Origin: Aphidius gifuensis
Taxonomy: Eukaryota; Arthropoda; Insecta; Hymenoptera; Braconidae
Assembly (NCBI RefSeq): GCF_014905175.1
Contig: NC_057792.1
Location: 10,884,321-10,948,320 of the forward strand
Direction of reading: 5' to 3'
DNA length: 64,000 nt
Shown here: positions 33,876 through 45,046 of the stretch, in pieces
How the letters are laid out: every line of letters begins with the position of its first letter
Numbering within the stretch: the stretch's first letter is position 1
Notes under the pieces: generated by a model
Seen by the model: only the letters and a program-made list of their open reading frames with translations
The model's database searches: none
Told to the model about the DNA's origin: nothing
Position numbers and translations under genes: made by a program

Positions 33876-36841
33876 ATGGCTCAAGAACAAACAGTAAGTT
33901 TGCATATCAATTATTATTATCAATGACTAAATAGTTTTCAATTATAATAAAATGAATAATTAACAGTCGTAAATACATGAACTTTTAGGTTAAAATAATG
34001 AATAAAATTTGTTTTTGTAGGATAACCTTCAATTTACTTTTGTTTATAATTATAACATATATTTTTGTTGGTTATGTGAGGGTAGATCATAAATAATAAC
34101 AAGTACAATTTAATATTATTGGTTACGTTTATTTAATTAGCAGTCAGAGAATATATAATGTGAGGCAAGAGTGTAAAGTGCACGGCGGCCGGAACTGGAA
34201 TGAGTATATTATATAGTGGTGCATATAGTGTGTGTGTAGTGTATGGTTGTGTATGTTTGTTTAGTGTCAGCCTGTAAGTTAAGATTTGTGTCCGGTAGTG
34301 TAGCAGTTGTAAATATATTTAGTCAGGGACGTGTCATCAGACTTTGTATCTCCAACACCTCCTCTCAAAGATGATGACGTAGAACATGTTGTTTACGTTA
34401 CTTGTAGACCAAGTCCTCGGCTGCAACTTGTCAGTTTTGTGGATGTTAACCCTTTAGTTAACATGTCTGCTGGCATCTTATCAGTTGATAGATATGATGG
34501 TGTTACTCGCCCTTGTTCATAGACGTCTCGGATGAAATGATGTCTAATGTCAATGTGTTTAGTGCGAGAATGATATGCTTGACTAAATACAGGCTTTTGA
34601 GCACTTTGATTGTCATTGTAAATAGTTGTATGTTCTATTAACATACTAATCTGACGAAATAGCTCTTGCAAGTATAATGCCTCTCTAGTTGACTCTGATA
34701 GAGCCATATATTCGGCTTCAGTACTAGATAAGGCGATAGTCCTTTGTTTTCTTGATTCCCATGATATACTGGCACCAGCCAATATGAAAGCATATCCAGT
34801 ATATGATTTTCTATCATTTCTGTCACCTGCCCAATCAGCATCAGCAACACCATACAATTGTTTACCAGTTCTTTTATATACAAGCTTGGTATCTATACTG
34901 CCTTTTCAATATCTGAGAACTCTTTTTGCTGCTTTCCAATGTTCAGATGAGTAACATGAGTTAAATTGACTAAGATAGCTTACTGCATATGAGATGTCTG
35001 GCCTGGTAGAAATGGCTAAATACATCAGAGCTCCAATGAGTTGCCTGTATGGAAGTCTTTGGAGTTCATCATTATTTATATTCTTTGGTTTTTCTAGGCT
35101 TGCAGTTTGACATATCAAATCTTTCGAGAATATCCTCTATGTATTTCTTCTGATTTAATTGTACTACATCATTTACTTTAGGCCTGCTAAATTCTATACC
35201 TAAGCATCGTTTTACTTCACCAAGATTTTTCATTTCAAGAACTTTGGAGAGTGACGATTTGATTTCATTTATCCATGTAATATTAGCATTCCATCCGGAC
35301 TTTTCATATTTCATAATTATCATGTTTTAATGGATCAATTGAGATAACTTGGGATTTCGCCATTGTCACTAATTTTTATATATATAAGCACTCACTGTTC
35401 ACATGCGGTTTCTGATGCAATAGACGCTACACGTTTTCACTAGACGCGTTGTACGTTAAACGAGAAAATTTATTGAAAAGCTTGTTATTTAATTTTAGGC
35501 TAAATGCCTGGGCCCATAACCTGTTGGTTGTGTGCGGGTAGATCATAAATAATAACAAGTACAATTTAATATTATTGGTTACGTTTATTTAATTAGCAGT
35601 CAGAGAATATATAATGTGAGGCAAAAGTGTAAAAAGCACGGCGGCCGGAACTGGAATAAGTATATTATATAGGGGTGCATATAGTGTGTGTGTAGTGTAT
35701 GGTTGTGTATGTTTGTTTAGTGTCAGTCTGTAAGTTAAGATTTGTGTCCGGTAGTGTAGCAGTTGTAAATATATTTAGTCAGGGACGTGTCATCAGACTT
35801 TGTATCTCCAACAATTTTTATTATAATATTCATTATTTTAACCTTAAAAGTTTATTTATTTACGAGTGTTAATTATTAAATACAAGATTAATATAATAAT
35901 AACACCATAATTAACCGTTTTATATTTATATTGGTACTATTATTATTATCAGGACATCCTCAGTACACTGAGAGCTAATGAGCGTGCTAGTAAAAGAGAG
36001 GAAGCATCTCGGGCACACCGCAGGGCTGATCTTGCTCGACGTCACGAGCAAGCTCAAGCAAGTCTTTATTTGATTGAAGAAGAAGCTTTTCAAGAAGGCT
36101 ACGAAATTCCAGCTTCATCTTTTCGTGGAGTTCATTTTCATGATCCACTTGGTGATAATCGTGGTGATCTTGATGGTGTTGTGGATCTTGATGATGTTGG
36201 AGGTGCTGATGCCATCGATTTGAGAGTTGCTCATCGGGAGGAAATGTTGAGAGGTGTACCAGTCGGTGGTATTGCTGGTGGTGCTCATAATGTTGCTCAT
36301 ACTGGTCATAGTGTTTTTGCTGCTGGTGGTGCTGGGGCTGGAAGATTGAGAGACGAAAATGCTGGACGTGGTAATGGTGGTACTCTTGGAGGTCATGCTG
36401 GAAGTGTCATTCTTGGCCAGATGCCAGTTAACAGCTTTGAAAGTTCCAGGTGAACAACTAATTATTATAATAAACAATATACAATATAGAAAAAATAAAT
36501 AACAATAACAACAATAAACTACCAAATTAATCAACAATATAATAAAAAAAAGAACAATAACAACAATAAACTATTATAATAACAACAACAATAACAACAA
36601 TATAATAATAACATAATAACAACAATATAATAAAAAAATAATAACAACATTAAACTATAAATTTTTATTCAACTGTTCTAGGTATTGGCGAAAGCAATAC
36701 TTTCAATCAATACTCGGTGGTGGTAGTGGTAACCGAGGACCAGGAAATAATACCGGGAGACGAGGACGAGGACGACAAGGTGGACGGGGTAGACAAGGTG
36801 GTCGAAATGGAACCACCAATGTCTTCTATTTGGGATCATAA
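33876..36841 (+). CDS. unrecognised 224-residue protein with RGG-rich tail (3 exons)
   Basis: Exon 1 33876-33893 (MAQEQT, then GTAAGT), exon 2 35953-36449 (after TATTATCAG; ends before GTGAAC), exon 3 36682-36841 (after TGTTCTAG). Joined length is 675 nt with no stops and consistent phases (the Arg codon is split between exons 2 and 3). The protein starts with a charged helical segment (RANERASKREEASRAHRRADLARRHEQAQ), then an acidic Asp/Gly region, a Gly/Ala/His-rich middle and YWRKQYFQ. It ends in an arginine-glycine tail (RRGRGRQGGRGRQGG) and NVFYLGS. RGG tails often bind RNA, so an RNA-associated role is possible, but I do not recognise the family. Codon use is balanced and GC-richer than its surroundings. 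AATAAA occurs about 120 bp after the stop. Intron 1 (2059 bp) has been enlarged by a copia element. Confidence 0.75.
34066..35813 (-). mobile_element. copia-type LTR retrotransposon, internally deleted
   Basis: Two near-identical 292-bp LTRs (34066-34357 and 35522-35813) begin TGTTGG and end CCAACA, flanked by a 5-bp target duplication ATTTT (34061-34065, 35814-35818). The element is on the minus strand. Next to its 5' LTR is GGTTATGGGCCCAG, the copia-type primer site complementary to an internal part of initiator tRNA-Met; next to its 3' LTR is the purine tract TTTGAGAGGAGG. The interior is only 1164 bp: a gag start joined directly to the C-terminal reverse transcriptase and RNase H. The LTRs differ at only a handful of bases, so insertion into intron 1 of the RGG-tail gene was fairly recent. 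It is antisense to that gene. Confidence 0.92.
34393..35362 (-). pseudogene. copia gag-start / reverse transcriptase / RNase H remnant
   Basis: The minus strand starts with a gag N-terminus at about 35362 (MAKSQVISIDPLKHDNYE, then a stop). It passes abruptly to the reverse-transcriptase C-terminus (LGEVKRCLGIEF, LIGALMYLAISTRPDISYAV) and RNase H (VADADWAGD, TIALSSTEAEYMALSE, KHIDIRHHFIRD). Protease, integrase and the catalytic YVDD part of the polymerase are gone. Frameshifts near 35110 and a stop near 34900 break the rest. It would depend on other copies for mobilisation. Confidence 0.88.
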
Positions 36842-37140
36842 GCTATACTATAATAACAAAGTCTTAATTAAAAAAACAAAAAAAAAACTGATAAAAAAGG
36901 GTGATATGAAAGTACAAATTTAATTTAAAAAAAAAATATCTATTATTAATTATAATGATGAATAAAAAATATTATAATAAATATTATTGGTAAACAAAAT
37001 ATTATACTTAATAATAAAAATTTAAAAAAAAAACGTACTGAATAAGATTACCTAATATTAAAATAATTAAGACTTAATAAAAATAACTTGAATTAAAACA
37101 TTAAAAAAAATTTTTTGTCAATTTATAATTTATTTTTAAT
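36842..37140. other. 3' flank of the RGG-tail gene
   Basis: AT-rich 3' flank with AATAAA at about 36960 that could serve for polyadenylation. No further gene seen before the minus-strand remnant starting near 37160. Confidence 0.4.
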
Positions 37141-37278
37141 TACAACAATTTATTTTTCAGGTGAAATGTAGCAAGTGAAGCATCTGCATTTGGTAATTGT
37201 TGTTGTGATTCAATTTGTTGTTGTTGTTTATCATCTTTAATGGATATTAAAGCTGGTAAAAATTCATCAGCTAATGCT

Positions 37279-37430
37279 GCACCCGTATTCAGAGGATGTT
37301 CTCATTAGGGCGTTTTTTTTCCGATGGTGGCGCTTGTGAAGCTTTTCTATGTAAAATCTATATAAAAAGTTCACAAGCGCCGCCATCGGAAAAAAAAGCC
37401 CTAATGAAAACATCCTCTGAATACGGGTGC
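37279..37430. mobile_element. hairpin MITE, nearly all inverted repeat
   Basis: 152 bp with ~65-bp arms: GCACCCGTATTCAGAGGATG ... GGATGTT and ATTAGGGC pair with GCCCTAATG ... CATCCTCTGAATACGGGTGC. The inner part TCCGATGGTGGCGCTTGTGAA also pairs with TTCACAAGCGCCGCCATCGGA. The loop is ~25 bp. It interrupts the last exon of the broken minus-strand gene. The strong pairing suggests a fairly young copy. Confidence 0.8.
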
Positions 37431-37982
37431 GGGTCCACGAACTAATACTTAATTGTAATAATTTAGATATATTATGACGACAATTAATAATTGATAATTT
37501 GTACCATCAAATCAATGAACAAATAGTACTGAAGAATATTTAAAATTTTTTTGCCTTTCTCTTTCTTTCAATTTAAATAAACTCTCATCACCTTCTGTTA
37601 AATTATCAACACGTGTTAATAATACCTTTAATAATAAGTCATGCTTTTCTATATTTGACTGAATAATTGGACCTTTTTAAAGCTTTGACAACCACAATAA
37701 TGCCATTCTAATAATTTCTTCAGTTATATTTTTATTATTATATTTATCACAACATTTTTTAGTTATTTGTGCAACTGAAAGAAATAAATCTTTATCATTA
37801 ACAGATAAATTTAATATATTAAATCAGCAATTTCTGGAAGTGTTTAAAAATGAATGTATTTTGTTTCTGGTGATGTTATTGTTTTTTGTGGTAATAAATA
37901 ATATATCTTTCATTTTAGTAAATGACCATACAACTGGTTTTTTAACCATTGTATTTATTGCCCAAGATGTCCAACTTGTATT

Positions 37983-38332
37983 GGGTGCATTCCTTTAATA
38001 AAAATTTTTTTTTCGTTTTGCAATTTCGCCCTGTAATACCGGCCAAAATTTTATAGGAAAAAGCTGTTTCTTGTAGTGGCACATGACATTATTTTTTTTG
38101 GCTTCCAATTATTAGATGGATAACCAATGTTTATATCAAACTGAAGTAAATAGAAAATTGACTTGTTGTGATTGTTTGTTATTGTCACATAGGTCGTACC
38201 ACACATTATCGTAAACTGTAAAGCCTGGAATATTGCAGAGAAAAATTTATCACTTTTGTTTCTAGTTTTTAGTCGGTATTACAGGGCGAAATTGCAAAAC
38301 GAAAAAAAATTTTTTATTAAATGAATGCACCC
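37983..38332. mobile_element. MITE with GGGTGCATTC termini
   Basis: Inverted termini of over 50 bp: GGGTGCATTC, then a TTTTCGTTTTGCAATTTCGC block and CCTGTAATACCG on the left; complements on the right ending GAATGCACCC. Flanks read ATT on both sides, a possible 3-bp duplication. The 350-bp element is non-coding. It lies inside the broken minus-strand gene; an isolated end of the same family is at 33440-33493. Confidence 0.85.
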
Positions 38333-38859
38333 ATTAACATTTAAAACCCATGTTTACTTGTTATTTCTCCTTTTCTAAAAACACAAATATATAATATAAA
38401 TAATATGAATAATTAAATTAAAATAATACAAATAATAATAGCAATAAATAACATACCATAACACAACTTACTTATAAAATTCTTCAACAACTGTTGATAA
38501 ACAAAGTAGAGATCTTCCTTTTCTTTTAAATGTTGTTGACGATTGAATAATATCAAATGTACATTATTTTTTATAACTCAACCAAGATGTTATAATACCT
38601 TCTCGAAATTTACATTTTGAGTTCCAATCTTGTGGATTTACTGAACGATTACAAAATTCAGCAACAAGTCTTTTTCTTTTTGCTCAACATCACCACCAAG
38701 ACTTGTTATACCAAGATCAAGACCACCCAATAAATTATCATTACTACTTGATGTATTCATTATAAATTATTATTATTATGATTTATTATTTATATTTACT
38801 TATTTAGTAAATATATATTGTTTTTATTATATATATATTTTTTTTTTTTTGACGTTTAA

Positions 38860-39094
38860 GGTTGAATGTAAATCGCATCGGTGGACGAAGTTTGGGCCCG
38901 ATCGTATAGAAACTTTTTGAGCTAGATAAGAAAATATGTGTTTAGTCCCTATACCTACGTGTTAAAGTTGTCAACTTTGACATTAATTATCTAAAAAAAA
39001 ACGTTGTGTAAAATTCTGAAAAAATTCAACAAAATAGATAATTATTCTAGCTTTTATATGGGTTCAAAAATTCGAAAATCGTATAGTTGAAGAA
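38860..39094. mobile_element. deleted copy of the GGTTGAATGTAAAT TTAA MITE
   Basis: Starts GGTTGAATGTAAATCGCATC after TTAA (38856-38859), in reverse orientation to the full copies. After AGTTTGGGCCCGA it jumps to TCGTATAGAAACTTTTTGAG, lacking the internal hairpin. It then continues through AAAGTTGTCAACTTTGACAT and stops at GTATAGTTG without the other terminus, running directly into satellite. Confidence 0.85.
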
Positions 39095-40300
39095 CTTGTC
39101 TTTTTAGCTCATACATTTTTTCAGTACTTATTTCTTTTGCAAATGTATTTTTTATTGAGTCAATTATTTATTTGAAACATTATAATTAATTTCTTTTTAT
39201 TTTTTTTTAAATATTAATGGAAAAGGATAGTAAATGGTCACATTATTTTGTACACATTAATTTAACAAGAATTTGTCATTCTTGCAAATGCATTTTTTTA
39301 TCTATCTAATTATCTATTTGTATATTCATATCATGATTCGTTTCTAATTAATTGTCATTATTAGTTAGCTGGGAAAACATTAGTATTTGATTGAATAATT
39401 TTTCTTCAATTCTATTATAAAATGAGTTGGCTAGGAAAAAAATTGTATTGAGTTGAATAATTTTGTCAACATTATTCTAAGTAAAACTTGTCTTTTTTGC
39501 TGATGCATTTTTTCCTTTAGCTAATTATCTATGTAGATATTGTCAATTGAGTTTAATTTTATCATTTTTGAATATTAGTTGGCTCGGGAATCATTAGTAG
39601 TTGATCAAATATTTTTTTAAACATTAATTCAACGAGTACTTGTTTTTTTCGCATATGCATTTTGTCTTTCAGCCAATTATTCATTTGAAAATTCTTTAAT
39701 ATTTTTTTTTGCTTTATTTTTAATCATTAGTTGGCTGGGAAAACATTAATATTTGATTGAATAATTTTTCTTCATTAATATTAAAAAATGAGTTGGCTAG
39801 GGAAAGAATTGTATTGAGTTGAATAATCTTGTCAACATTATTTTAACAAGAACTTGTCTTTTTTGCTAATGCATTTTTTCCTTTAGCCAATTATCTATTC
39901 GGATATTGTCAATTAATTTTAATTTTATCATTTTTGAATATTAGTTGGCTCGGGAAACATTAGAAGTTGACTGAATAATTTCCAAAAAATGAATTCGGCA
40001 AGTGCTTGTCTCTTTTGCAAATTCATTTTTTTCTTAAGCTAATTATTCACTTGAAGATTTATAATTCAATTTATAATGCTTTTTTGAATTATAGTTTGCT
40101 GGGGAAACAATAGTAGTTGGTTAAATAATTTTTTTTCATTTCTCTTTTGAATATGAGTTGGCTAGGTAAACAATTTCATTTATTAATTGGCTAGTAAAAC
40201 TAATATGTCTGTTAAAAAATTTTGTAAACATTAATTCAGCAAGTACTTTTTTTTTTTTTCTTTCAAATGCATCTCCTACTGTAGCCATTTGTTAATTCAA
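39095..40300. repeat. satellite array, plus orientation
   Basis: At least six degenerate units of alternating ~150 and ~215 bp. Landmarks are ACTTGTCTTTTTTGC, ATGCATTTTTTCCTTTAGCC, AATTATCTATT, TTAGTTGGCTGGGAAAACAT and TTGATTGAATAATTTT. Units start near 39095, 39275, 39490, 39638, 39853, 40003 and 40245. The same satellite is at 4190-4835 in reverse. The last unit ends just before the acceptor of the exon at 40431. Confidence 0.8.
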
Positions 40301-40430
40301 GAAAATTATTCATTTAATTTCAAAACGATTTATTAGGAAATTCGTATTAATTTAATCTTAAAATAATTATACTAAAATAACATATTTTTTATTTGTTCAA
40401 TATATATAGATTACAATTGTTATTTTTTTT

Positions 40431-41052
40431 TTGTTAGTTGATGAAGAAATTTTAAATGAAATACAATTCTTAAAAGAACACATTGATTGCTTACCAAAAA
40501 AACACTTCATTTCTGCATGGAATAAAACTCGTGTTTTACTACGGAATGATTTCAATAAAATTTTTAATAATGAAAAAGAAATGATTAAAAAAATTAGAAA
40601 AACTAAAACTAATGAAAGAGATCTATTATATTTGTATTCAGTCGAAGAGTTTTTAAATAAATAGATAAATTTTAAAAGCGACTATAGGCCCGATCTTATT
40701 ATTATAAATTTTAATACTTGCTATCCATCAGCAGACCAATTGAGCGACAAAAAAATTGACAAATTAATTAAAAATATAATAAATCTTAAAAAATTGAAAA
40801 AAGACAAAAAATGGCAGTTAGAAATAAATAATTTGATAAAACTTTTTTTTTATTCATTTTAAAAATTTATTTTATATGCCTATATTGATAATTAATTTTT
40901 TTTTCTATTATTCAGGATATTGAGGAAATAAAAAATGTTGTTTCAAAAAGAGCAGAAGAACTTCAAAAACAACATTCTACTCTTCAACCAATGATGATTG
41001 CTATTGGTAACGATTGGAAGGAAATTACTGATATATATATGGGGCATTCTTA
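40431..41052 (+). pseudogene. unrecognised coiled/charged protein, exon-like blocks
   Basis: After an acceptor (TTTTTTGTTAG) the plus strand is open: DEEILNEIQFLKEHIDCLPK, KHFISAWNKTRVLLRNDF and on to EEFLNK. A single TAG at 40662 follows, and the same frame then continues as coding-like sequence (DYRPDLIIINFNTCYPSADQ, then KKLKKDKKWQLEINNLIK) to about 40850. A second acceptor (TCTATTATTCAG at 40915) precedes DIEEIKNVVSKRAEELQKQH, STLQPMMIAIGNDWKEI and a stop at 41052. It is highly charged and likely helical. The TAG could be a pseudogene mutation or a true end with alternative splicing. No family recognised. Confidence 0.4.
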
Positions 41053-41790
41053 GTCAAATCACGGGGTCATCTGCCTGCTCCTCTACGATTTTGATAATAA
41101 GAGCTATTTTTGGTTGATTTCAGGCTGAAATTAAGCCTCTAATTTTTTTAGATTTTTTCATTAAGTTTTTTAGACTCCATCATCTTGAATATCACTATTT
41201 TTGCAATTTCTCAAAAAGGACCATTTTTTTTTTCTGAATTTTTTTTCACAGAATCAGGTACACAATACACGCATTTTAAGCACAGCAAAAATCTGGGTCC
41301 AGAAATATAAATACTTTTATATTATAAACTTATATTCATTTTGGAAAAAAAAATTGTTTTTTGGTGTCTCCGGCTTCAATTTATTATTTTCTTGACATTC
41401 TGTTGTAAAAGATATGTTTCGCATGTCTATGGCAGGTTGGCAATGCTTTGATCTTTTTGAATAAATCTAACACAACTAAAATTTTTTTTTGTTCCCAAAT
41501 GTCGTTTTTTACCTTATTAAACCAGCTCTCTGTGGTGCTTTGATGTAAGACCATGCGTGGCTACGGGTTGATTTTTCATTTGTCCACTTGGTGCACTGGA
41601 GTGAGAGAGTCACCCGGAGGATATTTGGTAAAGCCTTGTGAAGTACAAATATCCTCGTTGTCGTATCAACTTAGATTATGCGAGTTAGTAATTCCAAAAT
41701 TAATGATCTCGGTAATAGTAGCTGCCCGCGGAGTCGAATTATTACGCCATTAACGAAATTTTATACATTTTGGTGATGGCGTCCGAGTGA
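41053..41790. other. unexplained segment with GC-richer patch
   Basis: 41060-41540 is AT-rich without features. 41545-41790 is much GC-richer (CCATGCGTGGCTACGGG, GAGTCACCCGGAGGATATTTGG, GTAGCTGCCCGCGGAGTCG). It resumes after the MITE as 42388-42520 (GACGTCCGAAACTC...GACCACGCCCCCC), where GACGTCCGA echoes GGCGTCCGAG before the MITE. It may be the remains of a larger element or non-coding gene. No motif recognised. Confidence 0.35.
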
Positions 41791-42002
41791 TCCCCACGGA
41801 AATATTTTATAAAAATTTTGCAAAAAAATACAAATTACATATACAATATACAATTACAAATCTATAAAAGTAATCAAAATTTATTTTCCAACATATAAAT
41901 ATATACGAATCGATGGAAAAGTACGGTTAAAACTGACAAGTAATTAAAATTGAAAAAGTAGTATTCTAATGTACATTTTTATTGCAGATTCCCAAAAGAT
42001 AT

Positions 42003-42066
42003 GTGGCATCGTGGTAAAGCACTCGCTTATCACCAAAATGTTCTGGGTTCGATTCTTGGTTGCAAA
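42003..42066 (+). repeat. tRNA-derived module (SINE head-like)
   Basis: GTGGCATCGTGGTAAAGC fits a tRNA D-arm/A-box, and GGGTTCGATTC (from 42045) a TPsiC-arm/B-box 30-odd bases later. T-rich sequence (13 T from 42068) follows, as a pol III terminator. No acceptor stem pairs, so it is not a functional tRNA. Confidence 0.65.
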
Positions 42067-42132
42067 GTTTTTTTTTTTTTATTTTCTGAAAATTTGAAAA
42101 ATTCTTTTATAAAAATTTGACAAAAAAAGAGT

Positions 42133-42150
42133 GGGGGGGGGGGGGGGGGG
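42133..42150. repeat. 18-base G run
   Basis: An uninterrupted run of 18 G within the TIR element, striking in such AT-rich DNA. Length is likely variable or subject to sequencing error. Confidence 0.95.
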
Positions 42151-42399
42151 AAGTCAGAATATTCGAAATAAACTTAGAAATTTTTATAAAAAATTTATAA
42201 AATATTTACAAATTTTTCATATAATATCTATATAATATTTATAAAAAAAAAATTGAAATTTTTATAAAAATTTTATAAATCTTTTACATAATTTTCTTGA
42301 TTTTTTCACCCATATTTTACAAAATGATTTTATAAAATGACTTTTATATAATTTTTGCAAAATTTTTATAAAATATTTTCGTGGGGGACGTCCGAAACT

Positions 42400-43640
42400 C
42401 TATATGGTGGACCACGCCCCCCTACCATTTCTTACTGAGCTCGATCGCTACCAAATGGCCACCTGCAGCCGTTGCTCTCGTTTCGTGAAAATCCTCGGTC
42501 CGTTGATTGCCGCTATACAGTACTGTATAGATTGAGCAAAATGAAAACCAACCGTTATCAATTACAAAAATATAATTTTAATTTAATTCATTTAAAAAAA
42601 AAATTTAATATTAAATTTTCTATAATGATTTATATTTTTTTACAGATTGACGATTGTATTCATCCATTAAATCAATGCAAACTAATGGAGGAAAAACTGT
42701 TTAATTGAACGACCTTAAATATTACCACAAGCGGGGCGTGATCCTTGGCTTTCCGATTACTACTGACGGGTCTTAGTGCGCTCGTCAATTCTGACTATCG
42801 ATGATTGATATGGTGTTTTCGCATGTATATACTATGTCAAATAAAAAGGGTATTGAGTTCTTAAAACTTTTTATTTTAACGATAAAAGTGTTTCTACGCA
42901 AATTTAAGAAAAAAGAATATACCAAATTAAGGAATTGTTTATTTTTAACTGTTTTTTTTTTTAACAATTACAGTTAATAATTATTTATCGTAATAATATA
43001 ATTTAATAAAAATAAATTTATAACATAGTAAACTTGAAAAAAAAATACATTCATTTCACCAATTTATCCTGATCAGGATTGGATAAAGGTACTCCGTTCA
43101 GGATATATTAAGATTTACCTTACGATATCCTAAACAGTGAACCTCAATAGAAAATAGAAAATTTTCAATATAATTCATCATGAAAGGATTCTGGTCCTGA
43201 TTATGACTAATGATCATTATTTTTTGTGTTTTTTATTATAATTTTTTTTTTTTTAATTATTTCATTGTTTTTTTATATGCATTAATTATAAGTTTTGTAT
43301 ACATCAGTTATTACAAACATCTTAAACATGTGACAGTTATTGACAATGATAAGTACTCATTAAGATTAAAAAAAGAATTAGATTTTCCTTGAAATAGTGT
43401 CAATATTTTTTCAAATTTTCAATCGTTGACAATTTTCCATAATTATAAAGGCATTTAACAAATTATAAGTGAAGGATAAGGAATTGTGAATGGTTTTATC
43501 TCACTTTCACAACGTGATACAGGTTATATGTGAGTTCAGCCGGCTGGAATAAAAAACTGCCTGTCTCGCCTCTTTAGCGGGCTGAAACTTTTTCTATATT
43601 TTAAAAAGCATGACCCTGAAGTTAGCAGAAAAAAAAAACA
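42400..43640. other. mostly non-coding stretch
   Basis: One possible short terminal exon follows a TTTTTTACAG acceptor at 42646 (IDDCIHPLNQCKLMEEKLFN, then stop), but it has no partner. A weak palindromic patch with AGGATTGGATAAAGG / CTTACGATATCCT lies near 43070-43130. Otherwise AT-rich with nothing supportable. Confidence 0.35.
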
Positions 43641-44854
43641 GATATTTTTTCACCATCGAATCTCTCTTTACGAGTATGTGTAAACATATATATATTATTT
43701 GTAGGGGGAATGATAGCTACAACCGATATTAATGATTTTTTTTTTTTATTGATTTTTGAGTACACAAATTAATTTTTATCTAAATAATTTCGAAAAAAAA
43801 AAATTTTTATCATCGAATCTAGTTCATTAAATTTTATTAATTTTCTATATAAAAAATACTTTTGTCTTCTATTTTCAAAGACCTACGCCGATAATAAATA
43901 AAGATTTATTTTAATTAATATTTTTTTTTTTTTTTTTAAAATCAAAAAAATTCACCCAACAGAATTTAATATTTCTAGGTGCTCCAAAAAAAAATTTCAC
44001 AAATAACAAAATTTTGCATTTCTAAAGTTCTATAACCGATTATTTTTAATTTTTAAAAAAATTCAAAAAATTACTTTTTTTTCAAAATATTCAAGTTTTT
44101 AAATATATTTAATTAACATATAAGACATAATCTATTCGAAGATTAATTTTCTTTCATTTTTAAATAAATAATTTTTTTTTTATTAATTTTTTATTTAATA
44201 ATACTGGAATCCGTAATTGGATCTCGAAAATCAATGCTTGGCCCGATCACGGATTCCTATCTTCACCATGTTTAACCTAAAATTGTTGAATTTATTTATT
44301 TAATTTTTTCTTTACTTTTTCGGATAAAAATTAAATATTTGAAATGAGTACTAAAAATAAAAAACGTGATTACACAAATGAAACAATAACAATTGCATTT
44401 AAAAAAATCCATGATATCCTTATATAAAAAGGACAGTTGTCATCGATCTTCCGAATATTTGATTGGTTATTTTGTTTTCTCTGTCACTCTCATGTCATTT
44501 GTCTTTTTTTCTTTGTCTGTTGTTAATGAAATATAAATAAACAAATTTTCTTTCTCAGTCACTCTTACACAAATTTTTTTTTTTCGTCGTCAGGGAAATC
44601 AATAAATTACATCATTTATATATTTTGAAATCAAGATTCGTTATTTTAGTATTTGACAGATTTCTGCTTGAATTAAAATACGTATTTATGTTATAACTTA
44701 TAATTATTATTTTTTTTCTGATAATTAATATAGGTATATAGGGGAAAGCAGGGCAAAATGGAAAACCCAAAAAAATATTTTGACTCATATTTTTTTTCAT
44801 TTTTTCGTCACTCTTCGATTAAAAAAGCCGGAAGAAAATATATAGGTATATATA

Positions 44855-44975
44855 TCATACGTATGAGGCAAGTTATACGTATGAGGCAAGTTAAACGTAT
44901 GAGGTAAGCAATACGTATCAGGCAAGTCATACGTATGGGGTAACCAATATGTATGAGGCAAGTAATACATATGGA
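44855..44975. repeat. 18-bp tandem array
   Basis: About six units of TACGTATGAGGCAAGTTA with drift (GGGGTAACC, CAGGCAAGTC). Each carries the palindrome TACGTA or a derivative. No coding content. Confidence 0.85.
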
Positions 44976-45046
44976 AAGAGTGTGATAATTATTTTCGAAA
45001 AACTATTTTTTCATCGTTATTAAAGAAACAGGCGCGCAACGCGCTA

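Larger units (their letters stand above)
37160..38762 (-). pseudogene. broken unrecognised gene
   Basis: Minus-strand pieces with coding character: a start at 38762 (MNTSSSNDNLLGGLDLGITS), then in shifted frame FCNRSVNPQDWNSKCKFREG and IITSW, then TSWTSWAINTMVKKPVVW. The next block is DKDLFLSVAQITKKCCDKYNN and NITEEIIRMALLWLSKL, then LLLKVLLTRVDNLTEGDESL, and finally ADEFLPALISIKDDKQQQQ ending LATFHLKNKL near 37160. They are separated by frameshifts, stops and two MITEs (37279-37430 and 37983-38332). They share orientation and order, so they come from one gene. I do not recognise the family; the helical, Leu-rich middle is all that can be said. Confidence 0.45.
41792..42387. mobile_element. 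TIR element carrying a tRNA-derived module
   Basis: The left end CCCCACGGAAATATTTTATA and continuation AAAATTTTGCAAAA are matched in inverse at the right end (TTTTGCAAAATTTTTATAAA ... TTTTCGTGGGG). The arms are ~40 bp of good identity, then AT-rich. The interior holds a plus-strand tRNA-like module at 42003-42066 and an 18-G run. No transposase. Confidence 0.75.

Noticed and set aside
36115..36537. 140-residue minus-strand open frame rich in Ser/Thr/Ile
   Set aside because: It is antisense to exon 2 of the RGG-tail gene and runs into the intron; the plus strand has splice sites and an RGG tail.
36717..36923. Acidic plus-strand frame over exon 3
   Set aside because: It is a frame-shifted reading of exon 3; the spliced frame is the one with the RGG tail.
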